Part shown: in pieces, positions 1 to 8,999 of the stretch
How positions within the stretch are numbered: position 1 is the first letter of the stretch
How the letters are laid out: the number at the start of each line of letters is the position of its first letter
Assembly (NCBI GenBank): GCA_964439955.1
Contig: CAYTPX010000001.1
Location: 1 to 64,000, forward strand
DNA from: UBA1794 sp964439955
GTDB taxonomy: Bacteria > Bacteroidota > Bacteroidia > Bacteroidales > Bacteroidaceae
Direction of reading: 5' to 3'
DNA: 64,000 bases
Notes under the pieces: generated by a model
Seen by the model: only the letters and a program-made list of their open reading frames with translations
Told to the model about the DNA's origin: nothing
Database searches by the model: none
Program-made: the position numbers and the translations under genes

Positions 1-1500
1 TTGCTGGCGCTACCCGTAGCCTGCCTGCTCATGGCGCTTAGCCCGCTACAGGTAATCCTGCCGGCCTTGCCGGCCACCGCCTTGCAGGGAAAAACCGCCA
101 TCGCCCTGCTTTCCCCGCCAGAGGCAGCGGCCCATGCCCCCGCCGCCCCACAATCCACGACGGGAAGCGGCATGGGCCTCACCGCCTTCGGCCACAACTT
201 CCCGCCTGCCGAGGCCGCGCTTGCGCTCTACCTGCTGCCCCTCTTCGTCCTCATACTCTACCGTCTGGCGAGCCTGGCCTACGCCGTCCGGCTGAAACGC
301 GCGGTGCAAGGGCGCGAGACCTACCGCCCGGGCATCGGAATAGTATGCAGCAACCGCGTGCATACGCCCTTCTCTTACCACAAGACCATCTACCTTCCGC
401 CCCATATCCTGCCCGCCCAGCGGGAAATCATCCTGCGCCACGAGGCCGCCCACATAGCACTCCGCCACTACCGCGACGTGTGGCTGATGGAAAGCCTTGC
501 CTGCCTCCTCTGGTTCAACCCCATGGTTTGGTGGATACGTGCCGAGCTGCGCCACATCCATGAGTTCCAAGCCGACCAAACCGTACTGCAAGGCGGCACC
601 GGGCTGCATGCCTACCAGGCCACCCTCCTGCAGGAAGCCGTCCGGAACGGCTGCGTGCTGGCCAACGGCTTCAGCCAAAGTTTCATGCGCCGCCGCTTCC
701 TCGCCATGAAGGAGAGCCTCCTGCGCCGCCGCATGCCGCTCCCTCTGCGCCTGGCCGCCGGGGCAACGGGGCTCGCCCTCTGCCTCTTCTGCTGCATAAG
801 CATCACGCGGGCCGAAACGCGCTACGTGGTTTCCGAAGCGCAACCCGCACCTGCGGCGGAGAAATCCACTGCGCTCGTGGCCGAAGCACCTGTACCGGCA
901 AGCGAAACCTCCACACAGGCAGACACAAAGCCAGCAGCCGAGACCCAAGCGCCCAAGGACGAAAAACAGAAAAGCAAGACCTTCACGAAAGCACCCCGCA
1001 AGATGTACGATGAAAAGGACTATGACTACCACGACGAAGGTACCTACTCCGCATGGACTGACGTAGAGGTCGCCCCGCGCACCTACATGATGTCATCGGA
1101 AAAGGGCCGCAAGAATTGGCAATACGGCCTGCTCCGCACGCCGGAAGCCACCTACCTGCTCGAAATCTGCATGCAACTATGGGACTGGCACTGGTGGAGA
1201 ATGCCCAAAGAATCGCAGCTCATCGACTGCGACACGCAAGAGAGCTACTTCATCCGCGCCGTGGAGCACTTCCCCCTCCACCGCTACTTCTGGATAAGAG
1301 ACCAGAAGGGCCAGCCGGTGGCCATCGTACAAATTTTCACCCCCCTGCCGGATTCGACACAAACCATCATCTTTACCAGCGAAGGAAGCTCGCAACACCG
1401 CGACAACGAGTCGGTCACCACCACGCCACCCATGAAGGTTTCCGACTTGGAGGCCAACTGGCGTGACTTCTTCGCCGCAAAGGAAAAGGAAAACCAGTAG
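1..1500 (+). CDS. BlaR1/MecR1-type M56 family metallopeptidase, 5' end outside window
   Basis: Membrane-bound sensor peptidase of family M56, which in BlaR1/MecR1 systems cleaves a BlaI-type repressor. The visible 499 residues have a hydrophobic N-terminus, a membrane segment near 75-95, the zinc motif HEAAH at 147-151 and a downstream HEFQAD (186-191) supplying the third ligand. Another hydrophobic segment lies at about 252-268 and would export the C-terminal region. That region (about 270-499) starts with an Ala/Pro/Glu/Lys-rich linker and does not look like a penicillin-binding sensor domain, so the signal sensed is unknown. The frame is open at base 1, so the true start and any upstream BlaI partner are not visible. 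The family call is firm; the role is inferred. Confidence 0.85.
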   Translation: MLALPVACLLMALSPLQVILPALPATALQGKTAIALLSPPEAAAHAPAAPQSTTGSGMGLTAFGHNFPPAEAALALYLLPLFVLILYRLASLAYAVRLKRAVQGRETYRPGIGIVCSNRVHTPFSYHKTIYLPPHILPAQREIILRHEAAHIALRHYRDVWLMESLACLLWFNPMVWWIRAELRHIHEFQADQTVLQGGTGLHAYQATLLQEAVRNGCVLANGFSQSFMRRRFLAMKESLLRRRMPLPLRLAAGATGLALCLFCCISITRAETRYVVSEAQPAPAAEKSTALVAEAPVPASETSTQADTKPAAETQAPKDEKQKSKTFTKAPRKMYDEKDYDYHDEGTYSAWTDVEVAPRTYMMSSEKGRKNWQYGLLRTPEATYLLEICMQLWDWHWWRMPKESQLIDCDTQESYFIRAVEHFPLHRYFWIRDQKGQPVAIVQIFTPLPDSTQTIIFTSEGSSQHRDNESVTTTPPMKVSDLEANWRDFFAAKEKENQ

Positions 1501-1538
1501 GGCAAACGCACGCCTCCCCACAGGCCACGCGAAAAAAC

Positions 1539-1578
1539 AAGGCTGCATGCCAAACGATAGTTTTGGCACGCAGCCTTT
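1539..1578. terminator. Hairpin terminator between convergent M56 and thiamine genes
   Basis: An inverted repeat of about 16 bp with one mismatch (AAGGCTGC arm and GCAGCCTT arm) closes a loop of about 7 nt. It is flanked by A-rich sequence on the left and T-rich sequence on the right, so it could act in both directions. It lies 38 bp after the M56 stop codon and downstream of the convergent thiE2 gene. Confidence 0.7.
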
Positions 1579-1654
1579 TAAGGTACACCGGATACGCTGG
1601 GAGCAACGCGGCAAATCGCGCATCCGGGCTCGCCTCCTCCCCGTTTGCCTTGCC

Positions 1655-1737
1655 GCAACGGGGAAAAAGATGCAGGGCTTTTCCCGAAAACAGGCAGGGC
1701 TTCCTCAAGATACCGGCAAGGCTTCCCGCAAGAGGCG
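1655..1737. repeat. Palindromic repeat array (GGAAAAGYGC/GCRCTTTTCC family)
   Basis: Degenerate tandem units with GGGCTTTTCCC and CAAGGCTTCCC cores. The array runs over the 3' end of the thiE2 gene, so about the last ten residues of that protein are read from repeat sequence. Confidence 0.55.
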
Positions 1738-2298
1738 CAGACGCCCGGCCGGATTGCCCTGCCACACGTAGCCCAAGACGGCTGCCCCGCCAAAACCCCA
1801 CGCCCGCACCTGCGGCAAAAGCTCCGGGCATATGCCGCCGAGCGCCACGACTTGTGCGTCAATCAGTCCCCCGTCCCGCGCCGCGGCCAACGCTTCGGGC
1901 GGAAAGCCCGAGCGGTAGCCCTGTTTGGAAAGGCTGTCGAAGACGGGACTAAGGAAGAGGTAGTCGAACTCCCCTGTGCGTTTCCGCCCGGCCAGCTCGG
2001 CCAACGAGTGGCACGAGGCACTCCTTTGCCCCGCAAAGCCCGGGGGAAAGACGGGATTGCGCCCGTTCAGGTGCAAGCCGCGCAAGCCAAATTCGGAAAA
2101 GAGCTCGAAGTGGTCGTGGAGCACTATGCGCCCGAGGCAAAACGAAGGGAGCTGCCCCAACAGCTCCCGGCACTCTTCGGCTGAAGAACCCGGCTTGCGC
2201 AAATGGAGCAGCTCCAACTTTCCGTCCCGGAACAGGGCGGTTATCGCGGCAGCCTCCCCCGCGAAGAAGGAAGGCTGCGTGACTACTATCAGTCTCAC
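1705..2298 (-). CDS. ThiE/TenI-family thiamine phosphate synthase-like protein
   Basis: Second ThiE/TenI-type TIM barrel in the operon (197 aa). Visible ThiE features are the N-terminal TQP, a LHLRKPGSS segment, GLHLNGRN, a FLSPVFDSLSKQGY loop and VVALGGI near the C-terminus. The TenI subfamily acts as a thiazole tautomerase in some bacteria; ThiE couples thiazole phosphate to HMP-PP. With a canonical ThiE at 5024-5650, this copy may be the TenI-like partner of the Thi4 enzyme. It starts with GTG and overlaps the upstream thiazole synthase stop codon by 4 bp (GTGA), so the two are probably translationally coupled. The last residues come from a palindromic repeat array. Confidence 0.75.
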   Translation of the reverse strand: MRLIVVTQPSFFAGEAAAITALFRDGKLELLHLRKPGSSAEECRELLGQLPSFCLGRIVLHDHFELFSEFGLRGLHLNGRNPVFPPGFAGQRSASCHSLAELAGRKRTGEFDYLFLSPVFDSLSKQGYRSGFPPEALAAARDGGLIDAQVVALGGICPELLPQVRAWGFGGAAVLGYVWQGNPAGRLRLLREALPVS

Positions 2299-3086
2299 TT
2301 GAGGCGGGCGATGATTTGTTCGGCCACTTTCTTCCCGCTCATGAGCATTCCCCCGAAAATGGGTCCCATGCGCGGCGTGCCCGACACGGCGGAAACGGCC
2401 ATACCGCAGACGTAAAGGCCGGGATAGATTTCCTTCGTGCCGCGGACCACCTCGGCTTCCCCGGCCAAGACATCAAGCGAACGCTCGCCAATGACGCCGC
2501 CTGTCGCCGTTTCAAGCCGTACCCCGTTCTTCCGCGCCACCGTTTTGCAGATTTCACTGTCGTGCCCCGTGCCATCGACTACCACCTTGGCCAGGATGTT
2601 CAGCGGGTCAACATGCAAACCCTCGCGCAAGACAGGGGTCCAATTGACAACCACGCCACTGACCGCCCCGTCTTTGAACACCACGTCTTCCACCGAATAA
2701 CAGTTGAACAAGGTGGCCCCGGCGTGGACCGCATGGTAAAGCAGCGCCGAGGTGCTCTCCACGGAGTCCACCACGTAGAGCCCCTCGTCGAAAGGCGCGT
2801 GGTTGATGCCGAATTCCTCCACGATGCCCATGGCTTCCTGCTGGATGACTATCTGGTTGAACATCATCGCGCCGCCCCACATGCCGCCGCCGGGCGAGAG
2901 TTTGCGGTCGAATTGGGCCACTTTCAGGCCGGCCTTGGCCAAATAGTAGGCAGCCACGATGCCCGAAGGGCCGCCGCCCACGATGGCGACATCCACCTCC
3001 AAGTTGTTTTCCAACTTCTCGAAATAGGTACGGACGATACCTTTTGACACTTTAGTCTCAATCATGTTTCCTGTTTGCTTAATCAT
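2295..3086 (-). CDS. thi4: Thi4-type thiazole synthase (sulfide-dependent class)
   Basis: Makes the thiazole moiety of thiamine from NAD, glycine and sulfur. The 263-residue protein has a Rossmann motif GGGPSG near 37-42, a GGGMWGG loop near 66-72, DGTGHDSE and the C-terminal RMGPIFGGM motif of Thi4/THI1. Yeast Thi4 donates sulfur from a cysteine just before a DPN motif. Here the aligned residue is histidine (H158, in LHVDPLN), as in archaeal sulfide-dependent enzymes that turn over many times. This fits an anaerobe. No thiG, thiS, thiF or thiH is present in the cluster, so this gene probably replaces that pathway. The start at 3086 was chosen because upstream sequence is repeat; a second ATG lies at 3065. 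Confidence 0.88.
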   Translation of the reverse strand: MIKQTGNMIETKVSKGIVRTYFEKLENNLEVDVAIVGGGPSGIVAAYYLAKAGLKVAQFDRKLSPGGGMWGGAMMFNQIVIQQEAMGIVEEFGINHAPFDEGLYVVDSVESTSALLYHAVHAGATLFNCYSVEDVVFKDGAVSGVVVNWTPVLREGLHVDPLNILAKVVVDGTGHDSEICKTVARKNGVRLETATGGVIGERSLDVLAGEAEVVRGTKEIYPGLYVCGMAVSAVSGTPRMGPIFGGMLMSGKKVAEQIIARLK

Positions 3087-3130
3087 TTCTTCTTTTTGCT
3101 TTAAGTGAGTCTTTATTTTGTTCTTGGTGT

Positions 3131-3204
3131 TTCCCGGGTTTGGTGCGGCGCTTTTCGGGAAAAGACGCGGCACTTTACCGGGTTTGGTGCAAGTGTTTTC
3201 CCGC
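3131..3204. repeat. Palindromic repeat array between thiC and thi4
   Basis: Units such as GCGGCGCTTTTCGGGAAAAG and GCGGCACTTTACCGGG occupy most of the 119-bp gap between the two genes, ending 1 bp before the thiC stop codon. Confidence 0.65.
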
Positions 3205-3205
3205 G

Positions 3206-4969
<1,764 letters not shown>

Positions 4970-4974
4970 TCACG

Positions 4975-5035
4975 CAAGGCTTTTTGGGAAAAGCGCCCGC
5001 ACTCTCCCCGAAAAGCGGCAAGGCTATTTCCCCTC
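4975..5035. repeat. Palindromic repeat array between thiE and thiC
   Basis: Contains GGGAAAAGCGCCCGCACT and CCCCGAAAAGCGGCAAGGC units. It overlaps the last few codons of thiE (stop at 5024). Confidence 0.65.
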
Positions 5036-5650
5036 CAAGGCTGCGCAGACGGCCTCCATCGCCGCCACCGGGTCGGCGGCGCGCAGGATACTCCCGCTCA
5101 GGGCAATGCCGGAAACGCCCGTCTCCAGCAGGGCGGGGATGTCGGAGGCTTCAATTCCCCCGATGGCCACGAGGGGCAAGCAGATGGAAGCGGCACGCAT
5201 CCGGGCGAGGATGGCGCGATACCCCTCCAACCCCAGCAGCGGCGCGAGGTTTTGCTTCGTAGCCGTGTAGCGGAAAGGCCCGCACCCTATATAATCTGCG
5301 CCCGCGCGCGCATGGCTTTCCACATCGGCAAACGTGTTGGCCGTGCCGCCGATGAGGAATCCGGGGCCGAGCAGTTCACGCGCCGCACCGATGGGCATGT
5401 CGTTTTTACCCAAGTGCACACCGTCGGCGCGGAGCTCCTGCGCCAGATGGACGCGGTCGTCGATGACAAACGTAGCGCCCCGGGCGCGGCAGAGGCGCTG
5501 TACTTCGCGCGCCACAGGGCGCACCTCGTCGTCCGTCGCGCCCTTCATGCGCAGCTGGACCCAGCGGCAACCGCCCTCGAGTGCCAAGCGCGCCGAGTCG
5601 AGATAGGTGTACTTCTCCGTAAAGTGGGTGATGAATTGCAGTGTAGCCAT
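5024..5650 (-). CDS. thiE: Thiamine phosphate synthase
   Basis: Condenses HMP-PP with thiazole phosphate to give thiamine phosphate. The 208-residue TIM barrel carries the usual ThiE signatures: VQLRMKG for diphosphate binding, FVIDDRVHLA, GVHLGKND, IGGTANT, a YIGCGPFRYTATK loop and VAIGGI. It is the first gene after the TPP riboswitch, so it should be repressed when thiamine pyrophosphate is abundant. It precedes thiC, thi4 and a second ThiE-like gene on the same strand. Confidence 0.93.
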   Translation of the reverse strand: MATLQFITHFTEKYTYLDSARLALEGGCRWVQLRMKGATDDEVRPVAREVQRLCRARGATFVIDDRVHLAQELRADGVHLGKNDMPIGAARELLGPGFLIGGTANTFADVESHARAGADYIGCGPFRYTATKQNLAPLLGLEGYRAILARMRAASICLPLVAIGGIEASDIPALLETGVSGIALSGSILRAADPVAAMEAVCAALEGK

Positions 5651-5723
5651 GGCTTCTCCGTTTTTCTACGCGGGAGCAAAGGAAAGGAAACCATGCAGGT
5701 ACAGGGTGGAAGAAGAGGAAAAA

Positions 5724-5810
5724 CACAATCCCTTCGGCGGTACTAACCGCATCAGGTTCATAGGGTATGATCTCAGCCCATCCCGCCTTTGCGTGGGGCA
5801 CCCCTTTGCT
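5724..5810 (-). promoter_or_regulatory. TPP riboswitch (THI element)
   Basis: Read on the minus strand, the conserved THI-box blocks appear in order: GGGGTGCC, GGCTGAGAT, ACCC, GAACCTGATGYGGTTA and CGCCGAAGGGA. The element lies about 75 nt upstream of the thiE start and downstream of a TACCTTTG promoter box, as expected for a leader controlling thiE-thiC-thi4-thiE2. thiD lies upstream of it and is not under its direct control. Confidence 0.95.
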
Positions 5811-5821
5811 TTCGCCGTGGA

Positions 5822-5829
5822 CAAAGGTA
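5822..5829 (-). promoter_or_regulatory. Promoter -7 box for the riboswitch operon
   Basis: TACCTTTG on the minus strand matches the Bacteroidota -7 consensus TAnnTTTG and sits about 12 nt before the first riboswitch base. No convincing -33 TTTG is visible at the usual spacing. Confidence 0.55.
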
Positions 5830-5868
5830 ACAAGAAGAAAGGGGCGGCGGCTTTCTTTTTTGTTTTTT

Positions 5869-6717
5869 TTATCTTTTTATCAACGGTTGCGGGTCGAAAA
5901 AGTGGTTCAGCGGGCCATTTTCCCCTCCCCCCATGCGCACGTCTGCGGCAGAGCGCAGGGCTTCGGTCAGGAAGCGTTTGCCCCCTTCGACAGCCTGCCG
6001 CAGCCCGCAGCCCCTGGCCAGCAGGGCGGCAATGGCGGAAGAGAGGGTGCAGCCCGTCCCGTGGGCATTGCGCGTGGCGATGCGCGGCGCGCTGAAAAAG
6101 GAGGCCTCCCCCTTTTCCGCGTCCCACAGCAGGTCTTCGGCCTCAGTGCCCGGCCAATGGCCGCCCTTGAGCAAGACGGCGCGGGGGCCGAGGGCGGCTA
6201 TTTCGCGGGCGGCGCGGAGGCGTCCGCCGGGCGTGGCGATGCGGTGGCCGCAAAGTACTTCGGCTTCGGGCACGTTGGGCGTCAGCAACGAGCAACAGGG
6301 CAAGAGCCCCTTGACGACGGCCTGGAGGGCATCGTCCGCCATCAGCCGCGCCCCGCTGCTGGAGAGCATGACCGGGTCGTAGACAACCCACCGCGGGCGG
6401 GCGGATTCGATTGCCCCGGCTATGGCTTCCGCCTGCGCTTTCCCGAAAACCATGCCCACTTTAACCGCATCGGGGCGCACATCTTCGAAAACGGAACGCA
6501 GTTGCGCCCGCAAGCAAGCGTCTCCGGAGGGAAAGACAGCCTGTACCCCGCGGGTGTTCTGCGCCGTGAGCGCCGTCACTACCGTCATCCCGTAGACGCC
6601 CAAGGCGGAAAAAGTCTTCAGGTCGGCCTGGATGCCCGCCCCGCCGCAGCAGTCGGACCCGGCCACGGCAAGGGCCGTGCAGAAAGTACGGGCGGAGGGG
6701 GATGTTCTGGTAAGCAT
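5869..6717 (-). CDS. thiD: Bifunctional hydroxymethylpyrimidine kinase/phosphomethylpyrimidine kinase
   Basis: Phosphorylates HMP and HMP-P to HMP-PP for ThiE. This ribokinase-fold protein of 282 aa shows VAGSDCCGGAGIQADLKTF near the N-terminus, YGMTVVTALTAQNT, VYDPVM, LLTPN, LLKGGH and the anion-hole motif NAHGTGCTLSSAI. Its stop codon is about 60 bp before the TPP riboswitch, so readthrough into the thiE operon would still pass the riboswitch. A TACCTTTG box at 6747-6754 gives it a likely promoter of its own. Confidence 0.93.
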   Translation of the reverse strand: MLTRTSPSARTFCTALAVAGSDCCGGAGIQADLKTFSALGVYGMTVVTALTAQNTRGVQAVFPSGDACLRAQLRSVFEDVRPDAVKVGMVFGKAQAEAIAGAIESARPRWVVYDPVMLSSSGARLMADDALQAVVKGLLPCCSLLTPNVPEAEVLCGHRIATPGGRLRAAREIAALGPRAVLLKGGHWPGTEAEDLLWDAEKGEASFFSAPRIATRNAHGTGCTLSSAIAALLARGCGLRQAVEGGKRFLTEALRSAADVRMGGGENGPLNHFFDPQPLIKR

Positions 6718-6746
6718 TTCGTTCGGGATTCAAGGCTCTGTGCAGG

Positions 6747-6754
6747 CAAAGGTA
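6747..6754 (-). promoter_or_regulatory. Promoter -7 box upstream of thiD
   Basis: TACCTTTG on the minus strand, 30 bp upstream of the thiD start, matches the Bacteroidota -7 box. The -33 region falls in a palindromic repeat and shows no clear TTTG at standard spacing. Confidence 0.5.
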
Positions 6755-6761
6755 CGCGCTT

Positions 6762-6838
6762 TCCTCCAAAAAGCCACAGCGCTCCCCGGAAAAAGTGGCG
6801 GGGCTTTCCGGGAAAAGCGCCAAGGCTTCCGCCGGGAG
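6762..6838. repeat. Palindromic repeat array between porE-like gene and thiD
   Basis: About three units, including GGAAAAAGTGGCGGGGCTTT and CCGGGAAAAGCGCCAAGGC. It fills the gap between the PorE-like stop codon and the thiD promoter. Confidence 0.7.
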
Positions 6839-6844
6839 GCCTGC

Positions 6845-8908
6845 CTATTCGTAAAGCCCGTAGGTAGTGCGCACGACACGGAACTCCGTGCGCCGGTTCA
6901 GGGAGTTGCAGATGTCTTGCTGCTCGGGCGGCAGCTTCCGGATGAACTCCTCGGTCAATACGTCGCCCACCTGCAAGAAGGGCAACAGCCGCGCCAAGCT
7001 TTTGGTGATGACCTTGGGCTGCGTCTCGCCGTATCCCATGGCCGTCAAGCGGTCTTCCTCGATGCCCCCGGCGACAAGGTAGCGCACCACGCTCTCGGCA
7101 CGCCTTTGGGAAAGGCGCAGGTTGTAGTCGTCATTTCCGAAATAGTCGCAGTGCGCACCCAATTCGATGGTAACGTTCGGGTTGTCCTGCAAGAGCTTGA
7201 TGAGCTGATCGAGCGCCGCCGACGACTCGGGGGTGAGCGTCGCCTTGTCGAACTCGTAGAAGATGTTCTCGATGGCCACGGGGCGCGTGATGGAAGCCAT
7301 CGGGAATTCCAGTTCATAGGTGAGCTTGTCTACGATCGTGTCGGTAGTCAATTGTTGGCGGGAATTAAGGTATCCCCGGCAGTTGGCCATAAGCACGTAA
7401 TTGACATTGCGGCCTACTTTTTGGGAGAAGTACCCGTCTCCATTGACGCTCACCTTGAGGTATGTCCCGTCGTCGCCCACGATGCTGACCACGGCCTCGG
7501 GCAAGGGGTCGCCGTCCTTGTCGTAAACCCAGCCGACGAGCGTGTAGTCCAGCTCGTCGCCTATGAACTCGTAGATGTGGTCCCAGCCCCTCCGGTCGGT
7601 CCGGTTCGAGGAAAAGAAGCCGCAGTTGCGCCCCGGCTCGAAAGTGATGCCGAAGTCGTCGGCCGAAGAGTTGAGGGGGTAACCCAGGTTCTCCACCTTC
7701 CACGTCTCAGAGACGGAGTCCAGTTCCGCGCGGAACAAGTCCAATCCGCCCAGACCCGGCCATCCGTCGGAGGCAAAGTACACCGCCCCGTCCTCCCGCA
7801 CGAAGGGGAACATCTCGTCGCCTGCCGTGTTGAACCCCATATTCTCTACGGGGCCGAAGCTCCCGTCCCCCATTATCATGCAGCGCCAGATGTCCTTTCC
7901 GCCCATCCCGCCTGCCATGTCGGAAGTGAAATACAGCCAAACCCCGTCGGGGGAGACAGTCGGGTGCGCCACGGAGGAGAGGGTATCGTTGATAATCTGG
8001 CACTTTTGCCCCGACCCCCAGTTGGCCCCGCTGCGGGTCGATGCGTAGATTTCCGCATACACCGGGGAGGTTTGCGACTCGCGGCAGCGGGTGAAATACA
8101 TCGTAGAGCCGTCGGGAGAGAAGCTGCACGCCCCGTCTTCATACTCGGAATTGATGTCGGAGTCGATGATTTCCGGCTTCTGCCACTGCATGTTCTCATC
8201 CCGCCTTGCCATAAAGATGTCCGCGCTTTTCATGCCGGTTATGCCGTTCAGCGTCTCCCCCTTGGCGTCGTCGCGCGTGGAGGTGAAGTAGATGCGGTCG
8301 TTGTCGGTGCGGTTATAGGACGGGCAGTACTCCGACCTCCGGGAATTGAAGAGCTCGAATTTCCTCACGGTGAAGCGGGGTATCTCCATTTCCTTGTTCA
8401 GCTCGGCGGTTTGGGCAGAATAAAGGCCGTTTTCGGCCAGCGGGGCCAGCCGGCTGCCGGGCATCGCCTCCAAGTAGGCCTGGAAGTTCCCCGCCGCGTC
8501 GCCATACTTCCCCTGCTCGAGCTGCATCTGCGCGAGCCAAAGGAAGGCCGTGCTGTCGGGATAGCCGTAGCGCAAGGCATTGCGGTAGCCTGCCTCGGCG
8601 CGCGCCGAGGCGCTGATGTAGCGGTTCGACTCGCCGATCTTGAAGCCGAGTTCCCCCCGTTTCGCCCGTTCCTTGGCCGGGGTCTTAGAGTAGGCTATGC
8701 GGTAGTAGCGCGCCGCGTCGTAGTATTCGCCCAAGGAGAAGCTCTCGTCGCCCGCTTTCTCATAGTTGGCACATCCCGCAAGCAGGGCGGCAAGCACGAA
8801 AAGGGGCAGCACTTTCCGGGAAAAGTGCCTGCACTTTCCAGGAAAAGCGTCCGCGCTTTCCAGGAAAATCCCCAAGGCTATGGGCAAAGACGGCATGTCG
8901 GAGCGCAC
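6845..8908 (-). CDS. PorE-like T9SS lipoprotein (TPR, PD40 propeller, regulatory-like domain, OmpA)
   Basis: The order of domains matches PorE of Porphyromonas gingivalis, a type IX secretion component. A lipobox LLAGC (Cys46) is followed by TPR-like repeats (about 47-170), PD40/WD40-like propeller blades with FSPDGSTMYFT and VSPDGVWLYFTS (about 190-440), a carboxypeptidase-regulatory-like beta domain (about 460-545) and a C-terminal OmpA domain (about 560-687; FDKATLTPES, LSQRRAESV). It probably anchors the secretion machine to peptidoglycan in the periplasm. The region before the hydrophobic signal (residues about 10-32) is read from a palindromic repeat, making the n-region unusually long. 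OmpA-family membership is certain; the PorE role is inferred from architecture. Confidence 0.85.
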   Translation of the reverse strand: MRSDMPSLPIALGIFLESADAFPGKCRHFSRKVLPLFVLAALLAGCANYEKAGDESFSLGEYYDAARYYRIAYSKTPAKERAKRGELGFKIGESNRYISASARAEAGYRNALRYGYPDSTAFLWLAQMQLEQGKYGDAAGNFQAYLEAMPGSRLAPLAENGLYSAQTAELNKEMEIPRFTVRKFELFNSRRSEYCPSYNRTDNDRIYFTSTRDDAKGETLNGITGMKSADIFMARRDENMQWQKPEIIDSDINSEYEDGACSFSPDGSTMYFTRCRESQTSPVYAEIYASTRSGANWGSGQKCQIINDTLSSVAHPTVSPDGVWLYFTSDMAGGMGGKDIWRCMIMGDGSFGPVENMGFNTAGDEMFPFVREDGAVYFASDGWPGLGGLDLFRAELDSVSETWKVENLGYPLNSSADDFGITFEPGRNCGFFSSNRTDRRGWDHIYEFIGDELDYTLVGWVYDKDGDPLPEAVVSIVGDDGTYLKVSVNGDGYFSQKVGRNVNYVLMANCRGYLNSRQQLTTDTIVDKLTYELEFPMASITRPVAIENIFYEFDKATLTPESSAALDQLIKLLQDNPNVTIELGAHCDYFGNDDYNLRLSQRRAESVVRYLVAGGIEEDRLTAMGYGETQPKVITKSLARLLPFLQVGDVLTEEFIRKLPPEQQDICNSLNRRTEFRVVRTTYGLYE
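8806..8880. repeat. Palindromic repeat array inside the 5' end of the porE-like gene
   Basis: Three tandem units (GGAAAAGTGCCTGCACTTTCC, GGAAAAGCGTCCGCGCTTTCC and a degenerate third) encode residues about 10-34 of the lipoprotein precursor, just ahead of the hydrophobic signal segment. Confidence 0.75.
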
Positions 8909-8999
8909 TAAAGTGGTTGTACTAATTAACTGAAAGAAGTGCGTTTTATTGCGCCGGTACAGCGGCTTTCTTCCGGGCGGCGCAGCGGGGAGGGCGGCT

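Noticed and set aside
6632..8911. Plus-strand open frame of about 759 codons opposite the PorE-like gene
   Set aside because: Antisense shadow of an OmpA-family gene with clear domains; no recognisable protein features of its own.
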